Below, one piece after another: positions 9,770-20,426 of a stretch of DNA of 64,000 nt. A model generated the notes under the pieces. That model was not told the origin of the DNA, did no database searches, and was given only the letters and a program-made list of their open reading frames with translations. The stretch's first letter is position 1. Every line of letters begins with the position of its first letter. This stretch comes from an uncultured Pseudomonadota bacterium. GTDB taxonomy: Bacteria; Pseudomonadota; Gammaproteobacteria; Burkholderiales; Burkholderiaceae. The stretch covers positions 4,756 to 68,755 of the forward strand of contig CAMLIZ010000002.1 in assembly GCA_946480245.1 (NCBI GenBank), written 5' to 3'. Both the position numbers and the translations under genes were made by a program.

Positions 9770-10732
9770 ATGCACAGGCCCCAGGTCTTGATCGTCACGC
9801 CCGCGCTGCCCGCGGCACGCAACGGCAATGCGCACACCGCGGCACGCTGGCAGCGCATGCTGGCGCCTTCGGCGGCGGTGCGCCTGGCGCAGCAGTGGCA
9901 GGGCGAGCCGGCGGACCTGATGATCGCACTGCATGCGCGGCGCTCGGCCGACTCGATTGCGCGCTTCCACCGGGCACATCCGCAACGGCCGCTGGCCGTG
10001 GTGCTCACCGGCACCGACCTGTACCAGGACCTGCAGAACGGGGACGCGAGCGCGCAGCATTCGCTGCAGTGTGCCAGCCACCTCGTGGTGCTGCAGCCCG
10101 ACGCGCTGCGCCTGCTGGCGCCGGCGCTGCGTGCCAAGGCGCACGTGATCGTGCAGTCGGCCGAGCGGCTGCTGTGCTGCGACAAGAGCGTCGACTTCAT
10201 CGCCGTGGGCCACCTGCGCGGCGTGAAGGACCCGCTCACGCTGATGGCCGCCGTGCGCCTGCTGCCGCCCGCGCTGCCGGCGCGGGTGCTGCACATCGGC
10301 GACGCGCTGGAGCCCGCGCTCGCCGAGGCCGCGCAACGCACGATGGCCGACTGCCCGCGCTACCGCTGGCTCGGCGGGCTGCCGGCGCACGAGGCGCGCC
10401 AGCGCATCGCCGGTGCGCGCGCGCTGGTGCACATGAGCCGGCTGGAAGGCGGCGCCAACGTGGTGATCGAGGCGGTGCGCTCGCGCGTGCCGGTGCTGGC
10501 CAGCCGCATGAGCGGCAACGTGGGGCTGCTGGGGGACGACTACCCCGGCTACTTTGAAGTGGGCGATGCCGCGGCGCTGGCCGCGCTGATGCAGCGCTTC
10601 GTGCAGGACGCCGCGTTCGCGGCGCAGCTGGCCGCTGCCTGCGCGGCGCGCGAAGACGCGTTTGCACCCGAGGTGGAGGCCGAAGCCCTGCACACGCTGC
10701 TGGCCGACATGTCCGCCACAATGCCGCCATGA
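9770..10732 (+). CDS. senB: selenosugar synthase SenB (TIGR04348-type glycosyltransferase)
   Basis: A 320-residue GT-B-like glycosyltransferase. The N-terminal half starts with QVLIVTPALPAARNGNAHTA and the C-terminal half has the donor-site pattern HMSRLEGGANVVIEAV near residues 225-240. SenB proteins make a selenosugar from selenophosphate and a UDP-sugar. The ATG at 9770 starts directly on the first beta strand; an upstream in-frame codon (9743) would lie inside senA. The gene ends ATGA into selD, so the enzyme making selenophosphate is translated from the same message. Identification rests on fold, order and partners. Confidence 0.8.
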   Translation: MHRPQVLIVTPALPAARNGNAHTAARWQRMLAPSAAVRLAQQWQGEPADLMIALHARRSADSIARFHRAHPQRPLAVVLTGTDLYQDLQNGDASAQHSLQCASHLVVLQPDALRLLAPALRAKAHVIVQSAERLLCCDKSVDFIAVGHLRGVKDPLTLMAAVRLLPPALPARVLHIGDALEPALAEAAQRTMADCPRYRWLGGLPAHEARQRIAGARALVHMSRLEGGANVVIEAVRSRVPVLASRMSGNVGLLGDDYPGYFEVGDAAALAALMQRFVQDAAFAAQLAAACAAREDAFAPEVEAEALHTLLADMSATMPP

Positions 10733-11799
10733 CCGACACCTCCTGCCCCCTGCCTGCGGACGCGATCCGCCTCACCAGCTTCTCGCACGGCGGCGGCTGC
10801 GGCTGCAAGATCGCCCCGGGCGTGCTGTCGCAGATCCTCAAGAACAGCGCCGGCGGGCTGATCCCGCCCGAGCTGATGGTGGGCATCGAGACGGCCGACG
10901 ACGCCGCCGTGTACAAGCTCAACGACGAGCAGGCGCTGATCGCCACCACCGACTTCTTCATGCCGATCGTCGACGACCCGTTCGACTTCGGCCGCATCGC
11001 CGCCACCAATGCCATCAGCGACGTGTACGCGATGGGCGGCAAGCCGATCATGGCGCTGGCGCTGGTGGCGATGCCGGTGAACCAGCTGCCGGTGGAGGTG
11101 ATCGGCGAGATCGTGCGCGGCGGCCAGACGGTGTGCCGCGAGGCCGGCATCCCGATCGCGGGCGGCCACACCATCGACTCGGTCGAGCCGATCTACGGCC
11201 TCGTCGTAATGGGCCTGGTGCACCCGAGCAAGGTGCGCCGCAATGCCGACGCGCAGCCGGGTGACGTGCTGGTGCTCGGCAAGCCGCTGGGCGTGGGCGT
11301 GCTGTCGGCCGCACTCAAGAAGGGCGCGCTCGATGCCGCCGGCTACCGGCAGCTGATCGCCACCACCACGCGGCTCAACACGCCCGGCCCGGCACTGGCG
11401 GAACTGCCCGGCGTGCATGCGCTGACCGACGTCACCGGCTTCGGCCTGGCCGGCCACACGCTGGAGCTGGCGCGCGGCGCCGGTGCCACCGCGGTGATCG
11501 AGTGGTCGCGCGTGCCGCTGCTGCCCGGCGTGCAGGCACTGGCCGCTGAAGGCTTCGTCACCGGCGCGTCCGGTCGCAACTGGGCCGGCTACGGCGCCGA
11601 CGTGACGTTGCCGGTCGCGCCCGGTGTGCGCCTGCAGGACCTGATCACCGACCCGCAAACCTCGGGCGGCCTGCTCGTGAGCTGCGCGCCCGACAGCGCA
11701 GACGAAGTGCTGCGCATCTTCCGCGAGCACGGCTTCGCCGAGGCAGCGCTGATCGGTCGTGTGGAAAGCGGGCCGGCCGCGCTGCGGGTGACGGCATGA
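10729..11799 (+). CDS. selD: selenide, water dikinase (SelD/SenC), cysteine form
   Basis: A 356-residue enzyme that makes selenophosphate from selenide and ATP. The N-terminal active-site loop reads SHGGGCGCKIAP with Cys24 at the catalytic position (no selenocysteine) and Lys27 as the partner lysine. The AIRS-type core follows, with the metal-binding stretch TTDFFMPIVDDPFDFGRIAA near residues 65-85 and a late TDVTGFGLAGH motif. In this operon its product most likely feeds SenB; no selA, selB or tRNA-Sec gene is visible. Its start overlaps the senB stop and its stop overlaps the next start. Confidence 0.95.
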   Translation: MTDTSCPLPADAIRLTSFSHGGGCGCKIAPGVLSQILKNSAGGLIPPELMVGIETADDAAVYKLNDEQALIATTDFFMPIVDDPFDFGRIAATNAISDVYAMGGKPIMALALVAMPVNQLPVEVIGEIVRGGQTVCREAGIPIAGGHTIDSVEPIYGLVVMGLVHPSKVRRNADAQPGDVLVLGKPLGVGVLSAALKKGALDAAGYRQLIATTTRLNTPGPALAELPGVHALTDVTGFGLAGHTLELARGAGATAVIEWSRVPLLPGVQALAAEGFVTGASGRNWAGYGADVTLPVAPGVRLQDLITDPQTSGGLLVSCAPDSADEVLRIFREHGFAEAALIGRVESGPAALRVTA

Positions 11800-12095
11800 T
11801 CCTCGAAGTCGCGCCGCTGCACATTCGCGCTGGCCAGGATGCCGATTTCGAAGCGGCGTTCGCGCAGGCGCAGCGCATCATTGCCTCGATGCCCGGCTAC
11901 CTCGGCCACGAACTGCAGCGCTGCATCGAGCGCCCCGGCGAATACTTGCTGCTGGTGCGCTGGACCACACTCGAAGCGCACGAGCAGGGCTTTCGCGGCT
12001 CGCCGCAGTACCAGCAGTGGAAGGCGCTGCTGCACCACTTCTACGATCCGTTCCCGGTGGTGTCGCACTACAGCGCAGTGGCCGGCGCGAGCTGA
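11796..12095 (+). CDS. small ABM-type (antibiotic biosynthesis monooxygenase-like) protein
   Basis: A 99-residue one-domain protein with the ABM ferredoxin-like fold: a first strand ILEVAPLHIRAG, a central PGYLGHELQRCIERPGEYLL and a C-terminal YDPFPVVSHY. Such small dimeric proteins include quinol and heme-related monooxygenases, but many have no known reaction. The ATG overlaps the selD stop (ATGA), so it is translated with the selenium genes and may act on a selenium or histidine-derived compound. That role is inferred from position only. Confidence 0.75.
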   Translation: MILEVAPLHIRAGQDADFEAAFAQAQRIIASMPGYLGHELQRCIERPGEYLLLVRWTTLEAHEQGFRGSPQYQQWKALLHHFYDPFPVVSHYSAVAGAS

Positions 12096-12130
12096 ACTTT
12101 GCCGCGCCCACCCGGCGCCGAGGAGATCGC

Positions 12131-13537
12131 ATGACGACCGATACCTTCGACGCGCTCGTGATCGGCGCCGGCCAGGCCGGCCCCACGGTGGCCACCCGCC
12201 TGGCCGCTGCCGGCATGAAGACCGCGCTGGTCGAGCGTGGCACGCTCGGCGGCACCTGCGTGAACAACGGCTGCACGCCGACCAAGACGCTGGTGGCTAG
12301 CGCGCGCATGGCGCACATGGCGCGTCGCGCGGCCGATTTCGGCGTGCAGATCGGCAGCAGCGTGCGCGTGGACATGAAGGCCGTGAAGGCGCGCAAGGAT
12401 GCGGTGGTGGCGCAGTCGGTCAACGGCCTTGCGCAGTGGCTGGGCAGCACGCCGGGGCTGGAGCTGGTGCGCGGGCAGGCGCGCTTCGTCGAGGCCAAGG
12501 CGATTCAGGTGGGCGCGCGCGTGCTGCGTGCGCAGCGCATCTTCATCGACGTGGGTGGGCGCCCCAGCGTGCCGGACTGGGCGGGCCTGGCGGAGGTGCC
12601 TTACCTCACCAGCGAATCGATCCTGGCGCTCGACGAGTTGCCCGAGCACCTGGTGATCGTGGGCGGCAGCTACATCGGGCTGGAGTTCGCGCAGGCGTAC
12701 CGCCGCTTCGGCGCGCGCGTGACCGTGCTGGAGCATGCCGACCGGCCAATCGCACGCGAGGATGCCGAGGTGTCGCAGGCCGTGCAGGCGATGCTGGAAG
12801 CCGAGGGCGTCGCCTTTGCGCTCAACGTTCGCGACGGCCGCGTCGAGCGCCACGGGCAAGGCCTGCGGGTGCATTGCACCGACAGCGGCAGCCCGCGCCA
12901 GATCGGCGACGCCAGCCACCTGCTGGTGGCCGTGGGCCGTCGGCCCAACACCGACGGCCTGGGCCTGGAGACCGCCGGTATCGCCACCGATGCGCGCGGC
13001 TTCATCACCGTGGACGACGAGCTGCAGACCAACGTGGAGGGCGTATGGGCGCTGGGCGACGTGAACGGCCGCGGCGCCTTCACGCACACCGCCTACAACG
13101 ACGGTGAGATCGTGCTGGCCAACCTGCTGCAGGGCGAACGGCGCCGCGTGAGCGAGCGCATTCCGATCTATGCGCTCTTCACCGATCCGCCACTGGGCCG
13201 CGTCGGCGCCAGCGAGGCCGAGTTGCGGCGCCAGGGCACACCGTTCTGCGTGGCCACCCTGCCGATGAGCCGCGTCAGCCGTGCCCGCGAGCGCGGCGAG
13301 ACGCAGGGCTTCATGAAGGTGCTGGTGCACGCGCACACGCAGCGCATCCTCGGCGCCGCGCTGCTGGGCATCGAGGCCGACGAGGTGGTGCAGATGATCG
13401 CCACGGTGATGGCCGCCGACCTGCCGTACACCGCGATCCGGCGCACGATGTACATCCACCCCACGGTGAGCGAGCTGGTGCCGACCTTGCTGGAAGGGCT
13501 GGCACCCCCGGCGCCGCGGGTTCAGTCCGGCACGTAG
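12131..13537 (+). CDS. FAD-dependent pyridine-nucleotide disulfide oxidoreductase (mercuric-reductase/glutathione-reductase-like)
   Basis: A 468-residue flavoprotein. It has the FAD dinucleotide fold VIGAGQAGP (residues 10-18), the redox pair Cys43/Cys48 in GGTCVNNGCTPTK, a central NAD(P) fold VIVGGSYIGLEFA, and the C-terminal dimer motif MYIHPTVSELVPTLLEG whose His-Glu pair serves the partner active site. AGGAG seven bases before the ATG at 12131 fixes the start. Which substrate it reduces is unknown. As fourth gene of the senB-selD operon it could reduce a selenium species (selenite-glutathione adduct or selenoneine selenoxide); this is inference. Its 3' end overlaps the convergent next gene by 16 bp. 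Confidence 0.88.
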   Translation: MTTDTFDALVIGAGQAGPTVATRLAAAGMKTALVERGTLGGTCVNNGCTPTKTLVASARMAHMARRAADFGVQIGSSVRVDMKAVKARKDAVVAQSVNGLAQWLGSTPGLELVRGQARFVEAKAIQVGARVLRAQRIFIDVGGRPSVPDWAGLAEVPYLTSESILALDELPEHLVIVGGSYIGLEFAQAYRRFGARVTVLEHADRPIAREDAEVSQAVQAMLEAEGVAFALNVRDGRVERHGQGLRVHCTDSGSPRQIGDASHLLVAVGRRPNTDGLGLETAGIATDARGFITVDDELQTNVEGVWALGDVNGRGAFTHTAYNDGEIVLANLLQGERRRVSERIPIYALFTDPPLGRVGASEAELRRQGTPFCVATLPMSRVSRARERGETQGFMKVLVHAHTQRILGAALLGIEADEVVQMIATVMAADLPYTAIRRTMYIHPTVSELVPTLLEGLAPPAPRVQSGT

Positions 13538-14409
13538 TCGGTGGGGTACTTCAGCGAATCCTGCAGCAGGTAGGGCATGCGCATGTCGAGGTTGATGCCG
13601 CGCGGCGGAATCGGCTGCGTGAACCAGCGCTGGTAAAGGCGCTGCAGCTCGCCGCTGGCGATCATGCGGCGCATCTCGGTGTCCACCACGCGCTTGAGCT
13701 CCTCGTCGTTGCGCTCGAATGCGATGGCGTAGGGCTCGATCGTCATCGGCTTGCCGAACACCTTGAGCGCTTCGGGGTGCGGCGAGTTGGCACGCAGGCC
13801 GTACAGCAACACGTCGTCCATGGCAAAGGCCTCGGCCTTGCCCTGCAGCACCCAGGCCACCCCCTCCGCATGGTCGCGCGCGGGCATCGCCTTCACGCTC
13901 ACGCCCTTCAGACGCGCCTCGCGCTTCAGCGATTCGAGGTTGGTGGTGCCTGCCGTGGAGACCACGGTGCGCCGGTCGAGATCCTCGATGCGCTCATAGG
14001 GTTTGCCGGCCAGTGCCAGCAGGCGCGACGACGCGATGAAGTGCGGGATCGTGAAGGCCACGTGCTCGCGCCGTGCGCGCGTGTTGGTGGTGGAGCCGCA
14101 CTCCAGGTCGGCCTCGCCGCGCTCGATCACCGCAAAGCGTGTGCTCGACGTGACCTCGCGGAACTCGATGCGCAACGACGGGGTGCCCAGGTGGTGCGCG
14201 ATGGCCTCCACCAGCCGCCGGCACACGTCGATGCTGTAGCCCACGGGCTGTCCGTCGGCCACGTAGGACAAGGGGATCGACGCCTCGCGGTTCGCGATCA
14301 CCACGGCGTGGCGCGCCTTGATGCGCGCCAGCGTGGCCGAGGCGGGCCATGCGGGCGCGGCACACCAGGCCAGTGCCAGCACGACGGCGCAACGACGAAT
14401 GGTCTTCAA
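13522..14409 (-). CDS. periplasmic amino-acid-binding protein (SBP family 3, glutamate/aspartate-like)
   Basis: A 295-residue secreted binding protein: signal peptide LKTIRRCAVVLALAWCAAPA, then a family-3 solute-binding fold with PLSYVADGQPVGYSIDVCRR early, FREVTSSTRFAVIERGEADL (residues about 85-105) and ECGSTTNTRARREHV, as in glutamate/aspartate binding proteins. The start is TTG at 14409, chosen because AGGAGG sits six bases upstream; no ATG exists near the signal peptide. It stands alone, with no permease or ATPase gene beside it, so it must use a transporter encoded elsewhere or act as a sensor protein. Confidence 0.85.
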   Translation of the reverse strand: MKTIRRCAVVLALAWCAAPAWPASATLARIKARHAVVIANREASIPLSYVADGQPVGYSIDVCRRLVEAIAHHLGTPSLRIEFREVTSSTRFAVIERGEADLECGSTTNTRARREHVAFTIPHFIASSRLLALAGKPYERIEDLDRRTVVSTAGTTNLESLKREARLKGVSVKAMPARDHAEGVAWVLQGKAEAFAMDDVLLYGLRANSPHPEALKVFGKPMTIEPYAIAFERNDEELKRVVDTEMRRMIASGELQRLYQRWFTQPIPPRGINLDMRMPYLLQDSLKYPTDYVPD

Positions 14410-14526
14410 GACGGGCCTCCTCTTGCTCAGGACGACGGGGGCCTCCCTTGCCCGCGAGCATAGGAACCGGCGCATTCGCGTCGCATTCGTTGGCTTGGCC
14501 GGCCCATGCCGCTTGTGAATGCGGCG

Positions 14527-14554
14527 GCCATATCGGTAGTCACCCGGATATGGC
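14527..14554. promoter_or_regulatory. operator-like inverted repeat upstream of the TAXI-TRAP operon
   Basis: Perfect 8-bp arms GCCATATC and GATATGGC separated by 12 nt, about 105 bp before the TAXI gene. The spacer contains GGTAGTCAC, which also occurs upstream of the LuxR-type gene at 22521. A candidate -10 (CTCCCTAGACT, 14603-14613) follows. The rest of the 249-bp gap (14410-14658) shows nothing else. The cognate regulator may be the LysR protein encoded at the end of the operon, but that is a guess. Confidence 0.4.
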
Positions 14555-14658
14555 GGCAGGCTATGTGCGCGCGAATTTTCGGTATCGCCGCACCGTGTGG
14601 CCCTCCCTAGACTGCCGCTGCACCGCTGCACAGGGCAGGGTTCCAGGAGCAACCGCAC

Positions 14659-15621
14659 ATGAAGATTCTTTCGTCTCTCGCGCTGGCGGCCACGCTGGCC
14701 ATGGCCGCTGCGATGCCGGCGCATGCCGAGCAGAAGTTCGTGACCATCGGCACCGGCGGCATCACCGGCGTGTACTACCCGGTGGGCGGCGCGATCTGCC
14801 GCTTCATCAACCAGGGCCGCAAGGAGCACGGCATCCGTTGCACAGTGGAAAGCACCGGTGGTTCGGTGTTCAACGTGAACGCCATCGACAGCGGCGACAT
14901 CAGCATGGGCGTGTCGCAGAGCGACGTGCAGTACTTTGCGCTGAAGGGCGAAGGCCCGTTCAAGGACAAGGGGCCCAACAACGACCTGCGCGCGCTGTTC
15001 TCGCTGCACCCGGAGGCGTTGACGCTGGTGGCACGGCGCGACAGCGGCATCCATTCGTGGGCCGACGTGAAGGGCAAGCGCCTCAACATCGGTGACCCCG
15101 GCTCCGGCAACCGCGTGATGACCGAAGACCTGATGCGCCAGTCCGGCGTGAAGGTGAGCGACCTCAAGCTCGCCACCGACCTCAAGCCCTCGGAGATGGC
15201 CGGTGCGCTGTGCGACAACAAGATCGACGCTTACACCTACGTGGTGGGCCATCCGAACGCCTCGATCAAGGAAGCCATGGCCACCTGCAACGCCACGGTG
15301 GTGCCGGTGCCCGAGGGCGACATCGGCAAGATGCTGAAGGCCTCGCCGTACTACTCCGCGGCCAACGTGCCGGCCAGGATGTACGGAGACAACCCGGACA
15401 TCAAGACCTTCGGTGTGCGTGCCACCGTGGTCACCAGCGCCAAGATGCCCGACGCCGAGGCCTACGCGATCGTCAAGGCCGTGTTCGACAACCTCGACGA
15501 GTTCAAGAAGCTGCACCCGGCGCTGGAACATCTGACGCCGCAGGACATGCTGAGCGGAAACACCGTGCCGTACCACCCCGGTGCCGCGCGCTACTTCCGT
15601 GAAAAAGGCTGGTTGAAGTAA
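14659..15621 (+). CDS. TRAP transporter TAXI-family substrate-binding protein
   Basis: A 320-residue periplasmic receptor: signal peptide MKILSSLALAATLAMAAAMP ending AHA, then the TAXI hallmark FVTIGTGGITGVYYPVGGAI. Later segments IGDPGSGNRVM and the C-terminal PGAARYFREKGW are also typical. TAXI receptors deliver carboxylates or amino acids such as glutamate to fused TRAP permeases using an ion gradient. The fused permease gene follows after 13 bp. The ligand is not evident; the LysR gene and the D-amino-acid enzymes beyond it hint at an amino or imino acid. Confidence 0.93.
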   Translation: MKILSSLALAATLAMAAAMPAHAEQKFVTIGTGGITGVYYPVGGAICRFINQGRKEHGIRCTVESTGGSVFNVNAIDSGDISMGVSQSDVQYFALKGEGPFKDKGPNNDLRALFSLHPEALTLVARRDSGIHSWADVKGKRLNIGDPGSGNRVMTEDLMRQSGVKVSDLKLATDLKPSEMAGALCDNKIDAYTYVVGHPNASIKEAMATCNATVVPVPEGDIGKMLKASPYYSAANVPARMYGDNPDIKTFGVRATVVTSAKMPDAEAYAIVKAVFDNLDEFKKLHPALEHLTPQDMLSGNTVPYHPGAARYFREKGWLK

Positions 15622-15634
15622 AGGACACGGTGCC

Positions 15635-18219
<2,585 letters not shown>

Positions 18220-18223
<4 letters not shown>

Positions 18224-19164
18224 AGCTGCGCCATATCGAGATCATCAATGCGGTGCTGCAGACGGGCAGCCTGAGCGCCGCCGCCCGGCTGCTCAACATC
18301 TCGCAGCCCTCGGCCACCAAGCACCTGCAGCATGCGGAGGCCACGGTGGGTTATCCGCTGTTCCGGCGCCATGCCGGCCGGCTGCATCCCACGCAGGAGC
18401 TGATGCAGCTGGCGCCGGCGATCCGCGGCGCCTACGCCGGCTTCGACGACGTGCGGCGCATCGCCGCCAACCTGCGCGGCCGGCCACAGCCGCGCCTGCG
18501 CGTGGGCACGGTGCCGGGCGTGTCGGTGCTGGTGCCCGATGCCTATGCGGCGTTGCGCGCGCAACACCCCGACCTGCGCTGCGAGTTCTCCACCGGCCAT
18601 CACCACGAGCTGGTGCAGTGGCTGCTGCTGCGAGAAGTGGACGTGGCGATCGCCTACGATCCGCCCACGCACCCCGCGGTGGCGCTGGACGAGCTGGCCA
18701 GCCTGCGCCTGGTGTGCGCCGCGCGGCCCGAAGTGCTGGGCAAGTACCGCGCGGCGCAGAGCATCCAGGCCGCGGCGCTGGCCACCATGCCGGTGATCGA
18801 GCTGATCAACACCGACCCGGTGGGCCGGCTGATGGCCAGCTACGCCGAGCAGTACGGCTGGAAGTTCCCCGCGCCGCTGGTCGTCAAGACGCACCAGGTG
18901 GCGCTGCAGCTGGCGGCACGCGGCTTCGGCGTGGCGGTGGTCGACAGCCTGAGCGCGGCCAAGTTCGAGCCGGCGCTGCGCGTGCTGCCGATCGAGCCGC
19001 AGGGCGAGATCGTGCTGCGCGCGATGTTCCTGCATCCAGGCTCGCTGTCGGCGGCGGCCAGCAACTTCATCGCGGCCTGCCGGGCCGCATTGGCGCTGGC
19101 CAACGCGTCGCCCGCAGCGGCGCCGGCGGGCACGTCAACGGCCGACACCGCCGGCCGCGGCTGA
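18220..19164 (+). CDS. LysR-family transcriptional regulator
   Basis: A 314-residue LysR protein. The N-terminal winged helix is clear (MKLRHIEIINAVLQTGSLSA, then AARLLNISQPSATKHLQHAE) and the effector domain spans about 90-295. The start overlaps the TRAP permease stop, so it is cotranscribed with the transporter it probably regulates, an arrangement less usual than divergent transcription. Its 3' end is 5 bp from the convergent D-amino-acid dehydrogenase-like gene, which may be in the same regulon. Confidence 0.92.
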
Positions 19165-19169
19165 CGCGC

Positions 19170-20426
19170 TCAGCCGTACGCGAACGGCGTCGCCTGGGCC
19201 GCATCGCCGGCCAGGCATCGCTCGATCAGGCGCGCACTGCCCATGGCCAACGTGAGGCCGAGCGAGCCATGGCCCACGTCGAGCAGCAGGTTCTCGTAGG
19301 GCGTGGGACCGATCACCGGCAGCGAGGTCGGCGTGCTCGGTCGCAGGCCGGTCCAAGGCTGCGGGTCGGCGTCGTAGTCGCAGGCACCCGGAAAGGTGTC
19401 GCGCGCTGCGTCCAGCAGCGTGGAGATGCGTTGCGGGTCCACGCGCAGATCCGGCCCCACCAGCTCCGCCATGCCGGCGATGCGCAGCTTGCCGGGCAGC
19501 GGGGCGTACACCGTCTTGCGGCGCAGGTCGGTCACGCTGACGCGCGGGGCGCGCGCGCCGTCGATCACCGGCAGCGTGATGCTGTAGCCCTTGATCGGGT
19601 ACAGCGGCAGCTTCAAGCCCAGCGTGCGCGCCAGCGCGGCCGCGTCGCTGCCATTGGCCAGCACCACCGCGTCGCCCGCGGGCAGCTCGTGGCCCGCGCC
19701 GAGGCGCAAGGCCACGACGCGCCGGCCCTCGGTGCGAAAGCCGTCGATGCGCGTGTTGTAGTGGACGTTGCCGCCCATCGCGCGCACGCGGTCGACCAGC
19801 TCGCGCGTGAGCAGCCAGGCGTCGCCCACCGCTTCGCCGGGTGTCCACACGCCGCCGGCCACGTGCTCGCGGTACGCCGCCAGCGCCGGCTCCTGCTCGA
19901 TGCATTCGTCGGTGTCGAGCATGCGCTGCTCGCAGCCGAGCGCGCGCTGGTACTCCACCTGGCGCAGCGCCTGTGCCAGCGCCTCGCGCGTGTTCACCAC
20001 CACCAGCTTGCCGGCCACGGCATGGTCGAAGCGCAGGTCGTCGGCCTGGCAGGCCAGCGCGAGCTCGTCGCGGCTGATGAACGACAGGTGCAGCAAGGCC
20101 TCGGTGGCGCGCTTGACCTGCGCGGCATTGCAGGCGCGCAGGAAGCGCAGGCCCCAGGCGAGCTGGGCCCATTCGCCGGTCAGGCGCAGCTTCAGCGGCG
20201 ACTGCGGGTCGAGCAGCATGGACGGCAGCTTGCGCAAGGTGGCCGGCGTGGCCAGCGGCTCCACGTAGCTGTAGCTCAGCTGCGCGCCGTTGGCATAGCT
20301 GGTCAGGCGCCCCGGCGCCTCGCGTGCCTCGAGCAAGGTGACCCGGTGCCCGCTGCGCGCCAGCACATAGGCGGCAGCGGCGCCGACGATGCCGGCGCCC
20401 ACCACGGTGACAGCCATCGGCTTCAT
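19170..20426 (-). CDS. FAD-dependent D-amino-acid dehydrogenase-like oxidoreductase (DadA family)
   Basis: A 418-residue flavoprotein with the N-terminal FAD motif VTVVGAGIVGAAAAYVLARS and a C-terminal FAD-contact region (PVIGPTPYENLLLDVGHGS near residue 370, given within 20 residues). The family oxidises D-amino acids or cyclic imino acids such as D-proline and D-hydroxyproline. The ATG at 20426 overlaps the stop of the ketimine-reductase-like gene. Together the pair could convert a D-amino acid through an imine to the L form. Substrate unknown. Confidence 0.85.
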   Translation of the reverse strand: MKPMAVTVVGAGIVGAAAAYVLARSGHRVTLLEAREAPGRLTSYANGAQLSYSYVEPLATPATLRKLPSMLLDPQSPLKLRLTGEWAQLAWGLRFLRACNAAQVKRATEALLHLSFISRDELALACQADDLRFDHAVAGKLVVVNTREALAQALRQVEYQRALGCEQRMLDTDECIEQEPALAAYREHVAGGVWTPGEAVGDAWLLTRELVDRVRAMGGNVHYNTRIDGFRTEGRRVVALRLGAGHELPAGDAVVLANGSDAAALARTLGLKLPLYPIKGYSITLPVIDGARAPRVSVTDLRRKTVYAPLPGKLRIAGMAELVGPDLRVDPQRISTLLDAARDTFPGACDYDADPQPWTGLRPSTPTSLPVIGPTPYENLLLDVGHGSLGLTLAMGSARLIERCLAGDAAQATPFAYG

